Shown one piece after another: positions 1 through 10,213 of a stretch of DNA of 64,000 nt (within the stretch, counting starts at the first letter, position 1; the number at the start of each line of letters is the position of its first letter). The DNA lies in contig NZ_CANMUW010000001.1 in the NCBI RefSeq assembly GCF_947501225.1, forward strand, positions 310,001 through 374,000. The letters are read 5' to 3'. Position numbers and translations under genes: made by a program. This stretch comes from an uncultured Shewanella sp. (GTDB lineage: Bacteria; Pseudomonadota; Gammaproteobacteria; Enterobacterales; Shewanellaceae). The notes beneath the pieces were generated by a model. It searched no databases. It saw only the letters and a program-made list of their open reading frames with translations, and was not told where the DNA came from.

Positions 1-2
1 CT

Positions 3-1814
3 AAGACGGCACGCAGCGACGGTTATCGTGATATCGGCACCGACAGGGATGAGGTGTACAGCTCACTAAAATATGTGTTCGATGATTCACAGGACCTGAT
101 GTTGTCGGCCTCATATATCAAAGACGCCATTGCGGTAGACTCAATCGGCCATCCAATCCGGATCTATAATGCCGACTCGGTCGGTGGCAAAACGGCGGGT
201 GAGGCGGGTTGGGAAGACCTGATCAATGATCCTGAAGGTAAAGGCATCCAGTTGACCGACGAGCAGCGTCAGCAGTTAGCAGACTCGTTAGCCGCCAGTG
301 ATGGTTTAACCCCTTATGAGTTTGGTCATAATGGGATCATCTCACCTATGGCGAAAGATAACGAGGGGGAAGAGCTAAGGTTCAAGCTGACCCATAACAT
401 CTTCTTTAACGATAACCTGTTTTTGAACCAGCAGCTGCAGTACCGTGATTACACCTCAGGTTTCTCACGCCAGACGGGCGCCTATAACTATGTATACTGG
501 AATCGTCGCGGCACCATCAACGCCGATCCCCGTGGTCCCCTTGTCGAAGACGGTGTCCTCTACCCGTATGCCGCGCGCCGCCAGGAGTACCGTCAGGTCT
601 CTGCCGATGAGACCTCATGGCAGTACTTTGCCGATCTCAGATATGACTTCGAATTTGCCGGTATCGATAACGAGTTGTTAGTGAATGCCAACTTCGAAGA
701 CAGAGATATTCGTTTCAAACAGTACTCTATCTATGATGCCGATAAGGTGATCAAGAACAGGGCTGGTGAGGTTATCTATCAGGGAACACTGCCCTATATC
801 TATGATATCCGTAATCCGAACTGGGCCGAAGGTAGCTTCGAGGATCACGATCCTCTGATGACCAGCAACTACAACAAGAAGGTCAATGCCTGGGGCGTAG
901 GCCTGCAGCATGTCGGTTACTTCGACTATGGTTTCACGACCCGTATCGGCGTCGCATTCAACGAGATCAAGCAGAGCTATGAGCACTTCGGTGTCGACGC
1001 CCGCTATCGCGCCAGCGCCGCAGAGCCGACGCCGGAAGCCGATACAACAGATAACGGCATCACCTATAACTTAGGTGTGACCTATATGCCGACCGATGAC
1101 CTGTCATTCTTCGTCAACCACTCCAAGGGGCGCACGGCATACAGCATGCTGGGTGGCATCAATGGCGATGGCTCGGACAGGCAGGACTCTGAATCTATCA
1201 GCGATGATCTGGGTATGCGAATTAAAGCGTTTGACGATCAGATGCTGACCTCTCTGGTGTTCTTCAAGAGCTCTCGTACCAATTTGCAGTACAGTAATCC
1301 GGACTACGAGGCGGGAGTATCGGGTCCAAATGTGCCTGAAAACTTCTATGATGGCAGCGAAGAGACCACAGGCGTCGAGCTGGATATGAATGCACATCTC
1401 AATGAGCAGTGGGCCATCAATGTCAACGGTGTCTATCAGGATGCCAGAGATAAGAAAGATCCAAACCGTAGCAGCTATGATACCCGCCAGAAAGGGGTGC
1501 CTTACGTCACCGCCAGTGCCTGGGTCACCTATGGCGCCGACTGGTTCTCACTGAGCAGCCCGCTTGAGATCAGCCTGGGGGCGAAATATGTCGATGAGCG
1601 CAGCACTAACTCCAGCTCATTCGGGATCCCGACCGGTTATGTACCGAGTTATACCGTGGTAGATACCGCCGTCAGTTATCAGACCGACAGCTGGAAGTTA
1701 CAGCTTAACGTGAATAACCTGCTCAACGAGAGCTATTACAACAAGGCGATGTTCTTAGGCGGTATGCCGGGTGAAGAGCGCAATGCCAAGCTGACATTCA
1801 GTTATCAGTTGTAG
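3..1814 (+). CDS. TonB-dependent outer-membrane receptor, C-terminal part
   Basis: This is the 3' part of a gene that enters from the left edge: the frame is open from base 3 and only the stop is in the window. About 600 residues remain, which corresponds to the C-terminal beta-barrel of a TonB-dependent receptor; the signal peptide, TonB box and plug lie outside. The protein shows alternating amphipathic strands, many aromatic residues and the family's last-strand region (VNNLLNESYYNK, then GMPGEERNAKLTFSYQL at the end). The GMPGEERN loop resembles ferric-siderophore receptors of the FhuA/FhuE type, so uptake of an iron chelate is likely, but the ligand cannot be read from this part. The gene is followed by a strong terminator, so transcription ends here. 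Confidence 0.88.
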   Translation, partial: KTARSDGYRDIGTDRDEVYSSLKYVFDDSQDLMLSASYIKDAIAVDSIGHPIRIYNADSVGGKTAGEAGWEDLINDPEGKGIQLTDEQRQQLADSLAASDGLTPYEFGHNGIISPMAKDNEGEELRFKLTHNIFFNDNLFLNQQLQYRDYTSGFSRQTGAYNYVYWNRRGTINADPRGPLVEDGVLYPYAARRQEYRQVSADETSWQYFADLRYDFEFAGIDNELLVNANFEDRDIRFKQYSIYDADKVIKNRAGEVIYQGTLPYIYDIRNPNWAEGSFEDHDPLMTSNYNKKVNAWGVGLQHVGYFDYGFTTRIGVAFNEIKQSYEHFGVDARYRASAAEPTPEADTTDNGITYNLGVTYMPTDDLSFFVNHSKGRTAYSMLGGINGDGSDRQDSESISDDLGMRIKAFDDQMLTSLVFFKSSRTNLQYSNPDYEAGVSGPNVPENFYDGSEETTGVELDMNAHLNEQWAINVNGVYQDARDKKDPNRSSYDTRQKGVPYVTASAWVTYGADWFSLSSPLEISLGAKYVDERSTNSSSFGIPTGYVPSYTVVDTAVSYQTDSWKLQLNVNNLLNESYYNKAMFLGGMPGEERNAKLTFSYQL

Positions 1815-1875
1815 GCTTTAAGCTACGAGCTACGAGCTACGAGCTACGGGCCACGAGTAACGAGTAACGAGTAAT
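1815..1875. repeat. Short tandem heptamer repeats
   Basis: After the receptor stop there are four near-identical GCTACGA units, then GTAACGA units repeated three times. The same kind of degenerate heptamer (CTACTCG, AACTCGC) occurs at 42561-42620 and 45722-45748, always just downstream of a gene. It looks like a dispersed intergenic microrepeat with no coding sense. Confidence 0.7.
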
Positions 1876-1891
1876 AAGCTGTAACCTTGAT

Positions 1892-1925
1892 ATCAGGCCT
1901 CTATTTTTAGAGGCCTGATTTTTTT
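1892..1925 (+). terminator. Rho-independent terminator of the receptor gene
   Basis: A perfect 11-bp stem ATCAGGCCTCT (1892-1902) and AGAGGCCTGAT (1909-1919) with a six-base loop is followed by six T. It serves the plus-strand receptor gene. Confidence 0.9.
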
Positions 1926-1951
1926 ACTGGTTTAATACAGCCGCAGATTAG

Positions 1952-2386
1952 TTAGTGTTGCATCTGCGTCGCTAAGGCAAAGCGGTTCCAGGCGTTGATC
2001 ATTATTACCTGTATCATGGCCTCAGCCAACTGCTCCTCTCCTAACTGCTTCAGGGCTGTCTGATACGTTGCGTCCGATACGGCGGAGTCGGCAATCAGGG
2101 TCATCTCATCTGTCAGTGATAAAATCGCCCGCTCTTTGTCGTCGAATAACGGGGATTCCTTCCAGGCTGATATGGCAAACAGTTTTTGCTGTTCGATTCC
2201 GGCCTTTAGTGCTTCAGTCGTGTGCATTTCAATGCAGTAAGCGCACTGGTTAATCATGGATGCGCGTATCTTAATCAGTTCTTTCAACTTAGCACAAAGC
2301 ACTGTTAGCGAAAGATAATTTTCAACATTCAACATGGCGCTGAGGGCCGCAGGTTGTGTTTGAGCAAGATCTATACGTTTAGACAT
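1952..2386 (-). CDS. AhpD-like carboxymuconolactone decarboxylase family protein
   Basis: A 144-residue all-alpha protein of the carboxymuconolactone decarboxylase/AhpD family. Residues 48-55 read CAYCIEMH, giving the AhpD-type redox CxxC pair (C48, C51) with a histidine four residues later. Proteins of this kind are alkylhydroperoxidase-like thiol reductases, and the length is typical of the family. It is transcribed divergently from a LysR regulator across a 169-bp gap, the usual arrangement for a LysR protein and its target gene. A role in peroxide or organic-radical detoxification is inferred; the true substrate is not known. Confidence 0.85.
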   Translation of the reverse strand: MSKRIDLAQTQPAALSAMLNVENYLSLTVLCAKLKELIKIRASMINQCAYCIEMHTTEALKAGIEQQKLFAISAWKESPLFDDKERAILSLTDEMTLIADSAVSDATYQTALKQLGEEQLAEAMIQVIMINAWNRFALATQMQH

Positions 2387-2555
2387 TTCATTTTCTCTGT
2401 TTTAATAAAGTGAGCGCAGTATTGCGATGACCAAATTGTGCACTATTCGATATGCTGCTGGAATATTCATTAAAGCTGTAATAGTTTTGCGTTTAACGCA
2501 AAGGTTGGGGATACTACAAAGCATCACTCTCAGGTGACTGGTGTAGGAGGAACAG

Positions 2556-3446
2556 GTGTTAGATTTGATTAAGGTGTTCGATCAGGTTGTCGAGTCAGGA
2601 AGCTTCTCGCAGGCTGCACAGGTATTAAACATGGCTCCCTCATCGGTTGCACGCAATATTGATAGTCTGGAGGCCTTGATACAGACCACACTCTTTAAGA
2701 GGAGCACCCGTAAGTTAATTCTCACCGAAGAGGGGCAATATTTTCACCTTCAATCGGCTAAGTTACTGCAAGATGCCGATAAGCTGTTGAGCGAGATGAA
2801 AGGCAGTAATCCTGAGCCTGAAGGAATACTGCGAATTTCAGTGTTTGAAAGCTTCGGTAATATCTACCTTGCGCCACTCGTTCCAAAATTTCTTGATCTC
2901 TACCCGAACGTGAAACTAGAGATAGAGCTGGATAATAAAGTTGTAGACCTTAATAGTGAAAATATCGATCTCGCAATCCGGATTGGTACACCGCAAGACA
3001 GTCGTTTGAAGGCGCGAAAGCTTCTTACCAATCATACTTCCCTTGTTGCCTCACCCGACTATATTAAAAGTCATTCAAAAATATCCAGACCGGAAGACCT
3101 GCAACACCACAACTGTCTACTAATCAGCCATGAAAGGCAGAGGAATCACTGGCATTTCAGTAAGGGAAAAGTGGAGAAAAAGGTCTCTGTTACAGGAAAC
3201 TTAATCTCGAAGGGGGGCTCGCCCCTGCTCAGTGCTGCTCTGCAGGGGGGAGGTGTCCTGCTGTTATCCGACTGGATGGTTGAACCCTATGTCGCTAACA
3301 AACAGCTTATCGAGCTTCTGCCCGACTGGAAAGCGACTCACGGAGCATTGGGTAGTGGTGAAATATTTGCTATCTATAAAGGCACTCAATACCCCAAGCC
3401 CCATATACGTGCTTTTCTCGATTTTCTCATTGAGTGGTTAAGATAA
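2556..3446 (+). CDS. LysR family transcriptional regulator
   Basis: A 296-residue LysR-type regulator. The N-terminal winged helix-turn-helix spans about residues 1-60 (FSQAAQVLNMAPSSVARNID, then LFKRSTRKLILTEEG), followed by a periplasmic-binding-like effector domain. It looks like the CrgA-like branch that often controls an adjacent oxidoreductase. The GTG start is chosen because a strong ribosome site (TAGGAGGAA, 2544-2552) sits just upstream. It diverges from the AhpD-like gene, so that gene is the best guess for its target. No effector can be inferred. Confidence 0.9.
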   Translation: MLDLIKVFDQVVESGSFSQAAQVLNMAPSSVARNIDSLEALIQTTLFKRSTRKLILTEEGQYFHLQSAKLLQDADKLLSEMKGSNPEPEGILRISVFESFGNIYLAPLVPKFLDLYPNVKLEIELDNKVVDLNSENIDLAIRIGTPQDSRLKARKLLTNHTSLVASPDYIKSHSKISRPEDLQHHNCLLISHERQRNHWHFSKGKVEKKVSVTGNLISKGGSPLLSAALQGGGVLLLSDWMVEPYVANKQLIELLPDWKATHGALGSGEIFAIYKGTQYPKPHIRAFLDFLIEWLR

Positions 3447-3514
3447 AGTAGATCCTGGATATCGCTCCCCCACTTCATTAGATCCACAAAGCATCTGTTT
3501 TACTCATGTCGAGA

Positions 3515-3540
3515 ACACTATCGGCAATTACCGATAGTGT
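3515..3540 (+). terminator. Perfect 10-bp stem-loop after the LysR gene
   Basis: ACACTATCGG (3515-3524) pairs perfectly with CCGATAGTGT (3531-3540) around a CAATTA loop. There is no T run, so termination would be weak; it may instead be a protein site. Confidence 0.45.
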
Positions 3541-3572
3541 GATAGCGACGGGTCTCACTACTGATATTTAAA

Positions 3573-3649
3573 TTGAACTAAAGTACAACCTACCACTCGA
3601 ATTGTTTTAACAGATGATTCGTGGATGTTACAGGCAGGTTTTAGTTCAA
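3573..3649. other. Large nested stem-loop ahead of the metalloprotease gene
   Basis: Outer arms TTGAACTAAA (3573-3582) and TTTAGTTCAA (3640-3649) are perfect complements. Between them AACCT pairs with AGGTT, and CCACTCGAAT pairs with ATTCGTGG apart from one bulge. The 382-bp gap 3447-3828 otherwise shows nothing recognisable. Confidence 0.5.
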
Positions 3650-3828
3650 CCTATTGCACTCGTGTAAGTTCAAGCAGCTTCTCGATTAGTATTCGATATC
3701 AGGCCCGGGGAAATTTCGATTTATTAATTCTGTGAAACTCTTCTGCAGGAAGAGGGCGTTTGTGCAGCTGAAATTCATGATGTTAAGTGTGCTGAACAAA
3801 AATAATAGTCAATCAGAAAGGAAATAAA

Positions 3829-6351
3829 ATGAAGTTATCTACCCTCTCTTTAGCCGTTATCTTATCGATAGCGGGCATGAATCCTGTGTTAGCTGCCGAT
3901 AGTGAAACCGGGCAGCAAACACTGAGTGATATGTTAGCCGGTAAGATAGAGTCAAAGGGGCTTTTCAGTTTTTACCAGGACAGAAGCAGCGGTGAAACCT
4001 TGATGTTGATTCGAAAGGAGCAGCTGAATACACCTCTATTATATGCGGCTCACACCGTCGACGGTCTGGCCGATACCTGGGATTTCAGAGGTTTTAAGCG
4101 CGAAGAGAAGATAGTTGAGTTCAGACGCTATTTCGATCGTATCGATATTGTGGCTAAATCGCCTCGCTTTATCTTTGATGAAGGCAGCCCACTCAGTAGG
4201 GCCAAGGATGCAAATATCAGCGAGGCGGTGCTGGCGAGCCTGAAAATTGAGGGCGAACAAGACGGCAAGCTGGTGGTTAATGTCGATGAGCTGTTTTTAA
4301 GTGATGCTCTCAGTCAAGTCTCCCACCGGGCTAACGGGAGTAGTAATAAAGAGCAGTTTCAACTTGGAAAACTGGATACGGGTAAGTCTCGCATCATCAA
4401 GAAACGTACCTATGATAACAATGTTGATGTTGTCGCCGAATATGTGTTTAACAACGATAACCCCAGAGGAGTGGGCTCTGTTGCGCTAACAGATCCTCGG
4501 GTGGCGGCCATTAAGATCCAACACTCCTTTATTGAATTACCTGAGAACAGGTTTGAGCCTCGCCGCGATGATGCAAGGGTAGGTTACTTCACCCACCAGT
4601 TTGATAATAAAACTTCCACCACATGGGCGCCTTATGAAGATGTGATTGTGCGCTGGGATCTGCAGAAACAGGACCCCTCAGCCACTTTATCTGAACCAGT
4701 TAAGCCTATTACCTGGTGGATCGAGAACACCACCCCCTATGAGTGGCGAGATACGATTAAGCAAGCGGTATTAACCTGGAATAAGGCCTTTGAAAAAGTG
4801 GGCTTTAAGAATGCCATTCAGGTCAAGATACAACCCGATGATGCCGACTGGGATGCGGGGGATATAAACTACAATGTGTTGCGCTGGATGTCGTCACCTA
4901 AGCCATTAACTAACGGTTATGGTGGTGCAGTCTCTAACCCGTTGACCGGAGAGATCCTGGGAGCCGATCTGATACTGGAATATCGTTTCATGAGAAATAA
5001 CCTGGCTGTCGAACAGATCTATAGCCAGGGAGCGACAGCCTCTCACTATGGGAGTGAAGCACAAGCTTCGGGTTTGAGTGCTCAGCTTAGTTGCAGCTCG
5101 GGCCATCAGCTACAAGAGGGCCAGTTATTGGCACAAACCCTGGCCAGTGGTGAGATGACGCAAAAGGCCATCCTGGAGGAGGGGCTTCGTATGTTGGTGA
5201 TGCACGAAGTTGGGCACACGCTTGGCTTAAATCATAACATGAAGGCTTCAACCCTGTGGGATGAAAAAGAGGTACACAATAAGGCTGTCACTCAAGGGGC
5301 GCTCACCGGCTCTGTGATGGAGTATGCCCCGGTTAATCTGGCTCCTATAGGTGTAGAGCAGGGGGATTATTTTCAGACTGAGCTGGGCCCCTATGATTAT
5401 TGGGCTATAGAGTATGGTTACTCTGTGGCACTGGATGATAAAGTTGCCGAAAAAGAGCGGTTAGATGCCATATTGCGTCGTTCATCGGAGAGGGAATTAG
5501 CCTTCGGGAACGATGCCGATGATATGCGCCGCACCGGGATGCATATCGATCCACTCATTATGACCGGGGATATGTCATCTAACCCTGTAGCCTATGCCGT
5601 TGACAGAATAGCGTTGATTAACCGAAATTTGAGTGAACTTAAGGGGAAAACCCTAGTAGAGGGCGGGTCCTATCAGCAGTTGTTGACCTCAGTGAATGTT
5701 CTCTATGGGGAGTATAAAAAACAAGCTGTGGTGATCTCCCGTCAAATAGGTGGGGTGAATATCGACCGGAGTTTTGTCGATGCAGGCAAAACACCGGGAA
5801 CTGTCCCATACACCCCCGTGGCAGCTGAAACGCAAAAACAGGCCATGAATGCCTTGGCTGAATATGTGTTTTCCGAGAACACCTTAGCTGCCTTAGAGCC
5901 ACTTTATGGTTACATGCAGCACCAGCGAAGAGGCTTTGATCATTCAGGAAAAAATGAAGATCCCAAAGCGCACAAGATGGTGCTTAACCTTCAATCTTCG
6001 GTGCTGAGTCATCTGTTGCACACCAATGTATTGCAGCGCATTTCAGATAGCGAACTTTACGGTAACGAGTACGGTCTTTATACGTTTATGAATGATCTCA
6101 CCTCGGCGATCTTTATCGATTCAAAGGCGCTCAAGTCTACCAGCCAGAACCTGCAGATTGAGTATGTGCAGCGCCTGATCAAAGTCGCGGGACTCGGCCA
6201 TGACTCTAAATACGGTCATCTGGCTAAGTCTTCTGCCGTGAACCAGCTGCAGTCAATTCTGCACAGGAGCCTCCCCTGGGGAGCCGATGAAGCGACCAAG
6301 GCTCACAAGGCCTATGTTGATCTGTTGATAGAGAAAGCCTTCGAGGCTTGA
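3829..6351 (+). CDS. Secreted zinc-dependent metalloprotease (DUF5117/DUF4953 type)
   Basis: An 840-residue protein with a clear N-terminal signal peptide (about residues 1-22, ending LAA). The metzincin zinc site HEVGHTLGLNHN lies at residues 459-470, and a Met-turn (SVMEY, residues 495-499) follows, as in reprolysin-like peptidases. The region ahead matches the DUF5117-type domain of large bacterial metalloproteases of this family, and the length fits. The enzyme is expected to act in the periplasm, at the cell surface or outside the cell; its substrate is unknown. AAAGGAAA is the ribosome site just before the ATG. The gene stands alone, with LysR on its left and a hairpin on its right. Confidence 0.88.
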   Translation: MKLSTLSLAVILSIAGMNPVLAADSETGQQTLSDMLAGKIESKGLFSFYQDRSSGETLMLIRKEQLNTPLLYAAHTVDGLADTWDFRGFKREEKIVEFRRYFDRIDIVAKSPRFIFDEGSPLSRAKDANISEAVLASLKIEGEQDGKLVVNVDELFLSDALSQVSHRANGSSNKEQFQLGKLDTGKSRIIKKRTYDNNVDVVAEYVFNNDNPRGVGSVALTDPRVAAIKIQHSFIELPENRFEPRRDDARVGYFTHQFDNKTSTTWAPYEDVIVRWDLQKQDPSATLSEPVKPITWWIENTTPYEWRDTIKQAVLTWNKAFEKVGFKNAIQVKIQPDDADWDAGDINYNVLRWMSSPKPLTNGYGGAVSNPLTGEILGADLILEYRFMRNNLAVEQIYSQGATASHYGSEAQASGLSAQLSCSSGHQLQEGQLLAQTLASGEMTQKAILEEGLRMLVMHEVGHTLGLNHNMKASTLWDEKEVHNKAVTQGALTGSVMEYAPVNLAPIGVEQGDYFQTELGPYDYWAIEYGYSVALDDKVAEKERLDAILRRSSERELAFGNDADDMRRTGMHIDPLIMTGDMSSNPVAYAVDRIALINRNLSELKGKTLVEGGSYQQLLTSVNVLYGEYKKQAVVISRQIGGVNIDRSFVDAGKTPGTVPYTPVAAETQKQAMNALAEYVFSENTLAALEPLYGYMQHQRRGFDHSGKNEDPKAHKMVLNLQSSVLSHLLHTNVLQRISDSELYGNEYGLYTFMNDLTSAIFIDSKALKSTSQNLQIEYVQRLIKVAGLGHDSKYGHLAKSSAVNQLQSILHRSLPWGADEATKAHKAYVDLLIEKAFEA

Positions 6352-6405
6352 TGTCTCTCTTTCAATTGCATTAAGCATTAAAGGGGGGTTATATCTGTGC
6401 CAAGT

Positions 6406-6436
6406 AAGATGACCCGGCAGCAATTCGGGTCATCTT
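6406..6436. terminator. Stem-loop between convergent genes
   Basis: AAGATGACCCG (6406-6416) and CGGGTCATCTT (6426-6436) form a perfect 11-bp stem with a nine-base loop, between the metalloprotease gene and the convergent zinc-ribbon gene. The T run is weak on both strands. Confidence 0.55.
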
Positions 6437-6544
6437 CTGGCATAGTCGCTCAAACCGGAACCATCTGAGTTCGGATAGGTAAACCAACATCAAGCCGAGC
6501 TCCGGTTTAAAGCAACTTCCTGATTCGGTAGGTGAGGAGCGGAG

Positions 6545-6796
6545 CTATTTAAACGTGACCTTTCCGCCCACCATCTTAAATGCGGGGGTACCTCTGACCA
6601 GAGTGTCCCGGGCAAAGAGCTGGCCGCATCCGGGGCAGGTGCAGGCGAGCTTAGTGTAGTCTTCGACAATACGCTCCTTGAAGCATTTGACCAGGGCGCC
6701 TTTGCCTCCCTTTCGATATTTAAACAGCTGGGCCTTACATTTAGCACAGAAGATGTCGACGGTGCGGGTAGGGCCCTTCTTATTGGGTTTTGCCAT
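6545..6796 (-). CDS. Small zinc-ribbon protein
   Basis: An 83-residue basic protein with two cysteine pairs, CAKC near residue 17 and CTCPGC near residue 53, which would bind one zinc as a ribbon. The N-terminus (MAKPNKKGPTR) is rich in lysine and proline. It resembles short conserved proteins of unknown function in Shewanella and relatives; no enzyme motif is visible. The overlapping reading frame in the same region (6490-6747) lacks these motifs and is taken as a shadow. Nucleic-acid or protein binding is a reasonable guess only. Confidence 0.75.
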   Translation of the reverse strand: MAKPNKKGPTRTVDIFCAKCKAQLFKYRKGGKGALVKCFKERIVEDYTKLACTCPGCGQLFARDTLVRGTPAFKMVGGKVTFK

Positions 6797-6972
6797 CAGT
6801 TTTATGCTTGTTCAGAGTGAGTGCTCACCGAAATAATGATCAGTGAGGCGCCTATATGGCTAATGTTTGCGAGTATTGTAATAAAAAGAGCTTGGTTTAG
6901 CTAAAAAGATAAAGGCTCTGTGGCGATGTGCCACAGAGCCAGGATAAGCGCAGGCTATTATGTTGAGTGGAA

Positions 6973-8607
6973 TTAAGCGGTCTTAAACTGATCCACCATG
7001 CTCTTGAGACCCAAAGAGAGCTGGCTTAACTCGATACAGGATTGAGCCGTCTGTCCGGCTCCGGTTGCCGCTTCCGATGAGGATATATTGATAGTTTCTA
7101 CACTACGGCTGAGATCTTCGGTCACCGAATTTTGTTCGCTGCAGGCACTGGCTATCTGAATATTCATTGCGGCTATCTGAGTGACCGCCTGTTCAATTTC
7201 GGAGATCTTCTCGCCGGTGGCGTGGGTCTGCTCTACGCAGGTACGTATCATCTCACAGCTTTGCTTAGTCGCGGCCCCGGCCTCGACGGCGCGAACCTGA
7301 AGCTTTTCGATTATCTCTACGATTTGGCGGGTGGAGTCCTGAGTTCTGCCTGCCAGTGTGCGCACCTCATCGGCGACGACCGCAAAGCCTCGTCCCTGCT
7401 CGCCGGCGCGTGCCGCTTCGATGGCCGCATTAAGGGCCAGCAGGTTAGTCTGCTCGGCGATGCCCCCGATGACATCGACCACCATGGAGATGCTGGCCGA
7501 GTCTTTCTCAAGCTGGGCTACCATCTCACCGGCATTTTCGATCACTTCTGAAACCTGCTGGATCTCAATCATGTTCTGCTGAACTTCTTTATTTCCCTGA
7601 TCGGCACGTTCGGTTGCCGAATTTGCCGAGCTTGAGGCCTCTTCAGTATTCATGGCGACTTCGTTGACGGTTGCCTGCATCTGCTGCATCGCTGTGGCAA
7701 CCATAGTGATCTCATTTTGTTGCTGTGACATCCCCTGGGATGACTGCTCGCTGATGGCGCTAACCTCTTCGATAGAGGCACTTAGCTGCACTACGGCACC
7801 ACCTATCTCATTGACCAGTTCACGCAAGTTCTTCTGCATGCTGATGCAGGAGTCGGCCAGCTGTCCAAGTTCGTCATTGCCTATCTGGTCGCGATCTATC
7901 TGATGAGTCAGGTTACCGTTGGCTATCTCCTCAGCCATGGCCATTACGGCGCGCAGAGGATTTCGAATCTGCCGCCCGAGGAAAAGGGTCATTATCGTCA
8001 TCAGAACAAATAGTGCCCCTACGCCGATGTAGGTCTTCATGGTTGCAGTGCTGACACCTTCAAGGGTATTGATGCGGTCTTTGTCTGTTCGGGCTACGTT
8101 GATCTCTGTTAGCTGCGTCAAGGCATCTTGCATCTTGTTAAACTGCTTATATGAGCTCAGCAGATACTTGTTCGCCCCAGACAGATCGTTTTGCAGCACT
8201 ATGTCATTGAAGCCGCTCTGGGCGCTTAGGTATTTATGCCAGTTCTCCCTGGCCTGGATAAATGCCTGGCGCTCCTCCTCTGTCTGGATGCTCTTTTCAT
8301 AGGTGTTGATCATCTTAGTGACATCATTGATCATGTTGTCGGTAGTCTGCATCCAGCTCTTCATCGCCGGGTCACCGATACTGGGCAGAAAAGAGAACTG
8401 ATCACGACGGATGAAGATGGTGACAAACTTTATCTTCTCGACCAGTAACACATTGGGCAGGACTTCATCTGTCAGGGTCAGAATATTATCGCGGGTGTTA
8501 TTCAGTCCCGATATAAACAGCATGCTAAGGGCAATGACCGCGACGGCGATACAGCTGAAGGCCAGGGCGATTTTGTTATTAACCGATAGGTTTTTAAGGT
8601 TGAACAT
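6973..8607 (-). CDS. Methyl-accepting chemotaxis protein
   Basis: A 544-residue transmembrane chemoreceptor. Membrane segment 1 is at about residues 12-34, a four-helix-bundle-type periplasmic sensor at 35-190, membrane segment 2 at 191-211, a HAMP domain at about 212-265, then the cytoplasmic coiled-coil signalling domain. The hairpin tip, which contacts CheA and CheW, is highly conserved ([19 protein letters not shown], then [15 protein letters not shown]). No C-terminal pentapeptide for tethering CheR is seen; the protein ends MVDQFKTA. The ligand is unknown. It lies downstream of the porin gene on the same strand, but a terminator separates them. Confidence 0.95.
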   Translation of the reverse strand: MFNLKNLSVNNKIALAFSCIAVAVIALSMLFISGLNNTRDNILTLTDEVLPNVLLVEKIKFVTIFIRRDQFSFLPSIGDPAMKSWMQTTDNMINDVTKMINTYEKSIQTEEERQAFIQARENWHKYLSAQSGFNDIVLQNDLSGANKYLLSSYKQFNKMQDALTQLTEINVARTDKDRINTLEGVSTATMKTYIGVGALFVLMTIMTLFLGRQIRNPLRAVMAMAEEIANGNLTHQIDRDQIGNDELGQLADSCISMQKNLRELVNEIGGAVVQLSASIEEVSAISEQSSQGMSQQQNEITMVATAMQQMQATVNEVAMNTEEASSSANSATERADQGNKEVQQNMIEIQQVSEVIENAGEMVAQLEKDSASISMVVDVIGGIAEQTNLLALNAAIEAARAGEQGRGFAVVADEVRTLAGRTQDSTRQIVEIIEKLQVRAVEAGAATKQSCEMIRTCVEQTHATGEKISEIEQAVTQIAAMNIQIASACSEQNSVTEDLSRSVETINISSSEAATGAGQTAQSCIELSQLSLGLKSMVDQFKTA

Positions 8608-8634
8608 AACCAGAGATCCTCATTCCTTTGGTGA

Positions 8635-8664
8635 TAAAAAAAAAGCCTTCGATAGGGCGAAGGC
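8635..8664 (-). terminator. Rho-independent terminator of the porin gene
   Basis: On the minus strand GCCTTCG, a six-base loop and CGAAGGC (8645-8664) are followed by a run of T (8635-8644 on the complement). It ends porin transcription before the chemoreceptor gene. Confidence 0.9.
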
Positions 8665-8777
8665 TGGGTCATAAGATGTCCATTTAATGCGTCGAGATGA
8701 GAACGTGCTGACCCTAAATGAGAAGAGGAGCAATGAGCCTGGGTGAAGCCCACTGCCAGCCTCTTCCGTGCTTGTGC

Positions 8778-9914
8778 TTAGAAGTAGTAAGCCATGCTGA
8801 TGTTGAAGCGCTTGTCCCAATCATCACCGACTTCAGGCAGACCGATATGGTCGTTGTTTGCCGTTGAGAAGGTCATGTTCTTACCCATGATGAAGTCGAT
8901 ATGTGTATAGGTTGGACCGGCAGAAATGGCCGCACCCAATACGTTTTGCATACTGTCATCGTAGGTTTTGTCGGCAACATCCGGTGTCATCAATCCGAAG
9001 TCATTATAGAACTTCACGCTACCCCATTCGGTAGGAATAGTTTTCGATAGGTTGACGTTGTACACCTGTCCCTTAGAGGCAATTTCATACTGCCAGCTGA
9101 CCACTGAGATGGCGATCTTGTTTTCATCCATGCTGTCAGCCGCATCATATTCATACTGCATGGCTTGAAGCTGTAGGTTCCAACCATTGAACTTGCTGTC
9201 CAGGTGAGCGGCAATGGCATATCTGTCGCCATTGTTACCGGTTTTAGAGTTGTAGATCTGACCAGCTTCAACAGAGGCACCAAAAGTGGTTGAGCCGCCC
9301 TGGTGTTCCATTGTGTAGGCTTGACGCAGGTTGATCTGGTTTGTCTCTTCGTTGTTATACTCGGTACCGTTGATGGTGCCTGTGTATAGGTCTGCCGCGT
9401 ACTGCTTGTTCTCACTCGCTGCATATTCGGCATTTTTGTAGAAGGCCATATCCGTATGCCAACCATTTTTCTGGAAGGTGGCTTTCACACCGACATCATA
9501 GTCGTCTTCGAAGCCAAGGTAGTATGGCAGACCGAACCAGTAGCTGTTAGAGATATAGCCTATGTTGCCGAAAGGAACCTGGTTGATACCAAATTGCAGC
9601 TCCCACTCCGGACTTAGGTCGTAGTAGCCGTAGCCGTATTTAATATAGTTAGTGCTTGATGTGAAACGGTAATCAGATTTTAATCCCCAGTTACCCAGTT
9701 TGCCGTCAAAGCGTAGTGATGCCATATCAAATGTTAGATCACCGGCTTTATCTTTTGAGCTCTCACTGTAATCTTTATATGAATAATTAACCCGTACGGC
9801 ACCACCAATATTAATGCCATCCTCTTCGGCTGCTGCCATGGTGTTGAAGCTACTTAATGCAATAGCGCTTGCAATAAGAGAGACACAAAACGTTTTGTTA
9901 GTTTTCATCATCAT
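8778..9914 (-). CDS. Outer-membrane porin, OprO/OprP-like beta-barrel
   Basis: A 378-residue protein with a signal peptide (about residues 1-29, ending TMAAA) and alternating beta strands that end in an aromatic residue (NISMAYYF), as in outer-membrane barrels. The mature start (INIGGAVRVNYSYKDY) and internal YDVGVKATFQKNGWHTD resemble putative trimeric porins of the phosphate-selective porin superfamily. Three successive ATG codons can serve as start (MMMK); GGAA upstream fits the first best. The solute is unknown. It lies downstream of yaaU on the same strand with a 365-bp gap, so a link to carnitine metabolism is possible but unsupported. Confidence 0.8.
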   Translation of the reverse strand: MMMKTNKTFCVSLIASAIALSSFNTMAAAEEDGINIGGAVRVNYSYKDYSESSKDKAGDLTFDMASLRFDGKLGNWGLKSDYRFTSSTNYIKYGYGYYDLSPEWELQFGINQVPFGNIGYISNSYWFGLPYYLGFEDDYDVGVKATFQKNGWHTDMAFYKNAEYAASENKQYAADLYTGTINGTEYNNEETNQINLRQAYTMEHQGGSTTFGASVEAGQIYNSKTGNNGDRYAIAAHLDSKFNGWNLQLQAMQYEYDAADSMDENKIAISVVSWQYEIASKGQVYNVNLSKTIPTEWGSVKFYNDFGLMTPDVADKTYDDSMQNVLGAAISAGPTYTHIDFIMGKNMTFSTANNDHIGLPEVGDDWDKRFNISMAYYF

Positions 9915-10213
9915 TATATTCCAATTATATTTAAGTTATACAGTGCTTAGTTCGCACTTATATTTCTAAAGGCTCGTGCTTATATATAAGTAAGGTTGTA
10001 ATTAAATTCGGGTAATTGAATTTTTGCCCATTTAATTACAGGTCATATATTTGTTTGTTGTTTCCGGACATTGTCGACATCCATTTCTGACTGTGCGGAC
10101 ATCCTCCTTTTTATAAATGATTCTGCCGAATGTACATCTTGATATTTCGACGGTTAAATATTTGGAGCTATAGACTTAAATTATAAGTTTATATCCCAAT
10201 TTGGTAATCTCTT

